Below are positions 6,088 to 7,930 of a stretch of 7,930 nt of DNA, one piece after another. A program made the translations under genes and the position numbers. Positions within the stretch are counted from its first letter, which is position 1, and every line of letters starts with the position of its first letter. The stretch comes from Syntrophomonadaceae bacterium (lineage in GTDB: Bacteria > Bacillota > Dethiobacteria > DTU022), in contig PXBM01000020.1 in NCBI GenBank assembly GCA_003566935.1, positions 1-7,930 on the forward strand, read 5' to 3'. The notes under the pieces are model-generated. The model worked only from the letters and a program-made list of their open reading frames with translations. It made no database searches and was not told the origin of the DNA.

Positions 6088-7668
6088 TTGAGTAAAAAGT
6101 GGATAATTATAATGGTATTAGTTTTAATAATGGGAGTATTTTTTGTATCCTGTGCCCCGGATGAGGCAGATGTGCCGGCAGAAGAACCTGAAGAGCCGGA
6201 AGAAGCGATATCAGATAAACACGGAGGCATACTTCGTTTTGCCTTCTATGCTCCGACTAACATGGATCCTGCTTTTTTGAGCACAATTGCAGATGAGCAC
6301 ATCGCGCGCCAGTATTCTGATCATCTGGTATTTATTGATGAAGAAAACATGCCGGACATTAACCGCAGCATAGCGAAGAACTGGGAGTCCAATGATGAAG
6401 CGATGGTTTGGACATTTGAGTTAAGAGAGGGAATAACCTTTCATGATGGAAAAGAGATGACCTCTGAAGACGTTAAATTCACCTATGATCGTCTGCGTGA
6501 TCCGGACATTGGAGCGGCAACTGTGGACATGTACTCCAACATAGTTGATATAACCACACCGGACGACTATACAGTAATTTTTGAGTTAGAAGAATCCAAT
6601 GTAGACTTTTTGCTTGACTTAGCAGATTACCATGCTTTGGTCATGGATACCGATAATCCCGATTTCAACACTAACTTTAATGGGACCGGTCCCTTCATGG
6701 TGGAGCGCTATGAACCGGAAGATCGCATTATTTTTACCCGTAACCCCGATTATTGGATGACTGACGATGAAGATAATCAGCTGCCCTATCTCGATGGAAT
6801 GGAGTTTTTATTTATAAGTGACTCATCGGCTCAGATAGAAGCACTACGTGGTGGTCAGGTAGACTACCTGATATACTTGTCCGCCGAATTTGTGCCGATG
6901 TTAGAGGAAGACGAGAACACTGTAGTATATGAGGCGCCATCGAACACGGCATGGGTAATTCGGATGCGCTCAGACCAGCCGCCGGCTGATGATGTTCGTG
7001 TGCGGCAAGCCTTTAAAGCAGCCACTGACCGCAGCGCAATTTTGAAAGGAGCGATTGACGGTTTGGGAGTTACAGGCCGTGACACGCCGATTGGCCCTGC
7101 TTACGGCGATTTTTACCTTGATGTTCCCGAGCCTGAACGTGATGTGGAAAAAGCAAAAGAATTGCTGGCAGAAGCCGGATACGAAGATGGCCTGGAGATC
7201 ACTATTACCACGCAGGAATCATCCCCCGTACCTGCTATTGCTACAATATGGCAGGAGCAGTTGGCTGAAGCCGGTATAAATGCAGAGATTCAGCTTGTTC
7301 CCTCGGATGTATACTTTGGTGCCGACAACATGTGGTTAGAAGTAGATTTTGGGATTACCGACTGGGGTTCCCGTCCCTATCCCCAGCCTTATTTAGACTT
7401 AGCGTATACCTCTGATGCTCCTTGGAATGAGACCCACTGGTCAGATTCGGAGCTTGATGAACTGGCCAGGCAAGCAGGCAGAGAGCTTGACCATGATAAG
7501 CGGATTCAACTTTACCATGAGATTCAGGAAATATTTATGGAGCGTGGTCCGATCATTGTTCCGTTCTTTAACAACAACCTGTGGGGGGCCAGTGCTGATT
7601 TAAAAGGTGTTCAGCCGACTAGCGGTTTGGGTACAGCGCTTGATCTGCGCACGGTATACTTTGAATAG
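6088..7668 (+). CDS. ABC transporter substrate-binding lipoprotein, family 5 (peptide/nickel type), copy 2
   Basis: A 526-aa paralogue of the lipoprotein at 4094, about three quarters identical by eye along its whole length, with no large gaps. TTG 6088 is chosen because GAGGAGG (6073-6079) lies 8 nt upstream and the protein then begins M-S-K-K-W, a standard signal peptide. An in-frame TTG at 6058 would put ten residues before it and has no good SD. The signal peptide ends in FVSC with lipid-bearing Cys22. Phe at -3 is a slightly atypical lipobox. An acidic E/P-rich tether follows. The same family signatures as in copy 1 are seen: NMDPAFLST, FELREGITFHDGKEMTSEDV, NGTGPFMVERYEP, RNPDYW, DDVRVRQAFKAATDR. 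Ser442 and Ser452 replace the cysteine pair of copy 1. Ligand unknown. It probably works with the permease starting at 7823. Confidence 0.93.
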   Translation: MSKKWIIIMVLVLIMGVFFVSCAPDEADVPAEEPEEPEEAISDKHGGILRFAFYAPTNMDPAFLSTIADEHIARQYSDHLVFIDEENMPDINRSIAKNWESNDEAMVWTFELREGITFHDGKEMTSEDVKFTYDRLRDPDIGAATVDMYSNIVDITTPDDYTVIFELEESNVDFLLDLADYHALVMDTDNPDFNTNFNGTGPFMVERYEPEDRIIFTRNPDYWMTDDEDNQLPYLDGMEFLFISDSSAQIEALRGGQVDYLIYLSAEFVPMLEEDENTVVYEAPSNTAWVIRMRSDQPPADDVRVRQAFKAATDRSAILKGAIDGLGVTGRDTPIGPAYGDFYLDVPEPERDVEKAKELLAEAGYEDGLEITITTQESSPVPAIATIWQEQLAEAGINAEIQLVPSDVYFGADNMWLEVDFGITDWGSRPYPQPYLDLAYTSDAPWNETHWSDSELDELARQAGRELDHDKRIQLYHEIQEIFMERGPIIVPFFNNNLWGASADLKGVQPTSGLGTALDLRTVYFE

Positions 7669-7680
7669 TGAGCATTAAGA

Positions 7681-7790
7681 CTGTTTGCCGGTTTAAAACC
7701 GGAACAGAATATTTAAACCTGCTCTCGCGATGCCCGGGGGGACAGGTTAGCTGAGAAAAGTTCTGCGGCGGGCATTGATGCCCGCCGCAG
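7681..7790 (+). other. Structured intercistronic RNA element, copy 2
   Basis: Counterpart of the element at 5688-5791. Stem (a) is longer here: CCGGTTT/AAACCGG (7688-7702) plus outer CTGTT/AACAG (7681-7685 with 7703-7707). Stem (b) pairs AACCTG (7716-7721) with CAGGTT (7743-7748), with further pairs inside, and keeps the loop motif GATGCCCGGG. Stem (c) is a perfect 12-bp hairpin, CTGCGGCGGGCA/TGCCCGCCGCAG (7763-7774 with 7779-7790), loop TTGA. G-U pairs of copy 1 become G-C, A-U or C-G here, as expected for a maintained fold. No U-tract follows. Confidence 0.6.
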
Positions 7791-7800
7791 CTTTAAGAAA

Positions 7801-7817
7801 ATCTCCTGTAAGGAGGT
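7801..7817 (+). promoter_or_regulatory. Shine-Dalgarno-sequestering hairpin before the intact permease
   Basis: ATCTCCT (7801-7807) pairs with AGGAGGT (7811-7817) around a GTA loop, so the strong SD of the ATG at 7823 would be masked when folded. It is conserved with the copy before the permease remnant. Confidence 0.45.
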
Positions 7818-7822
7818 AACCT

Positions 7823-7930
7823 ATGGCATCTTCGAATCTTTCATTTTTTGCAAACTTTTGGCGTCGCTTCAGGCGCTATCCTACTACGTACATTGGTTTT
7901 GCAATTGTAATTATGTTTTTATTCATCGCT
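7823..7930 (+). CDS. DppC-type ABC transporter permease, N-terminal part (runs off the window)
   Basis: Only the first 36 codons are present, open to the last base. ATG 7823 follows AGGAGGT with 5-nt spacing. The translation has a basic, aromatic cytoplasmic tail (FWRRFRRYPTTY) and then the start of a first membrane helix (IGFAIVIMFLFIA). This is the usual opening of DppC/OppC/NikC-like inner-membrane permeases ('...RRFRRNP...GL.I'). Position directly after the SBP gene supports the call, as does similarity to the remnant at 5824-6026, which continues into the diagnostic DppC region. It would form the membrane channel with a DppB-type partner and two ATPases, none of which is visible here. 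Confidence 0.75.
   Translation, partial: MASSNLSFFANFWRRFRRYPTTYIGFAIVIMFLFIA

Noticed and set aside
5943..6230. Minus-strand ORF of 95 aa across the permease remnant and SBP2 start
   Set aside because: It is antisense to a recognisable pseudogene and to the signal peptide of SBP2, without an SD or domain.
1..7930. tRNA, rRNA, CRISPR array or integrase attachment site
   Set aside because: No cloverleaf, spaced direct repeats or integrase signatures were seen on either strand by eye.

Overview
The window looks like a piece of a low-to-mid GC Firmicute chromosome, most likely an anaerobic Clostridia-type bacterium. Four things point that way: strong AGGAGG-type ribosome binding sites, frequent TTG starts, a HutP-type histidine antiterminator (a Firmicute regulator), and a trimethylamine methyltransferase (MttB) family protein of the kind found in methylotrophic acetogens and sulfidogens. 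All genes lie on the + strand. The very acidic mature substrate-binding lipoproteins would fit a salt- or alkali-adapted host, but that is only a hint.

Left part (1-2406), histidine degradation. A good sigma-A promoter (31-59) leads into a ~110-nt leader that ends in an intrinsic terminator (115-158) directly in front of the hutH ribosome binding site. At the foot of this terminator are three NAG triplets with exact 4-nt spacers (101-117), which is the spacing recognised by HutP. hutH (histidine ammonia-lyase, 176-1729) and hutP (1963-2406) follow. Between them are a hairpin at the hutH stop codon and an ~75-bp REP-like imperfect palindrome with GGGACGGTTC/GAACCGTCCC arms. The inferred logic is a histidine- and HutP-dependent antitermination loop, with hutP downstream of the gene it controls rather than first in the operon.

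Middle (2407-4093), an MttB/MtgB-family methyltransferase without an in-frame amber (pyrrolysine) codon. It lies 61-76 nt behind hutP, depending on its start, and that start is ambiguous: the best-placed candidate is an ATA. No corrinoid protein or reductive activator lies nearby. A terminator-like hairpin and a candidate promoter separate it from the next gene.

Right part (4094-7930), two tandem paralogous peptide/opine/nickel-family (SBP_bac_5) lipoproteins, roughly three quarters identical by eye. Each is followed by a ~150-nt intercistronic segment with several hairpins that have diverged in sequence but kept their pairing, and then by the start of a DppC-type ABC permease. The first permease copy is a remnant: it has a 52-nt deletion and frameshift and is cut off after about 80 codons. 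The second is intact as far as it can be seen and runs off the window. The simplest history is duplication of an SBP-permease unit followed by decay of one permease. Functionally, an importer, a quaternary-amine demethylase-like protein and histidine ammonia-lyase lie side by side, which makes uptake and breakdown of a histidine-derived or other methylated amine an attractive but unproven idea.
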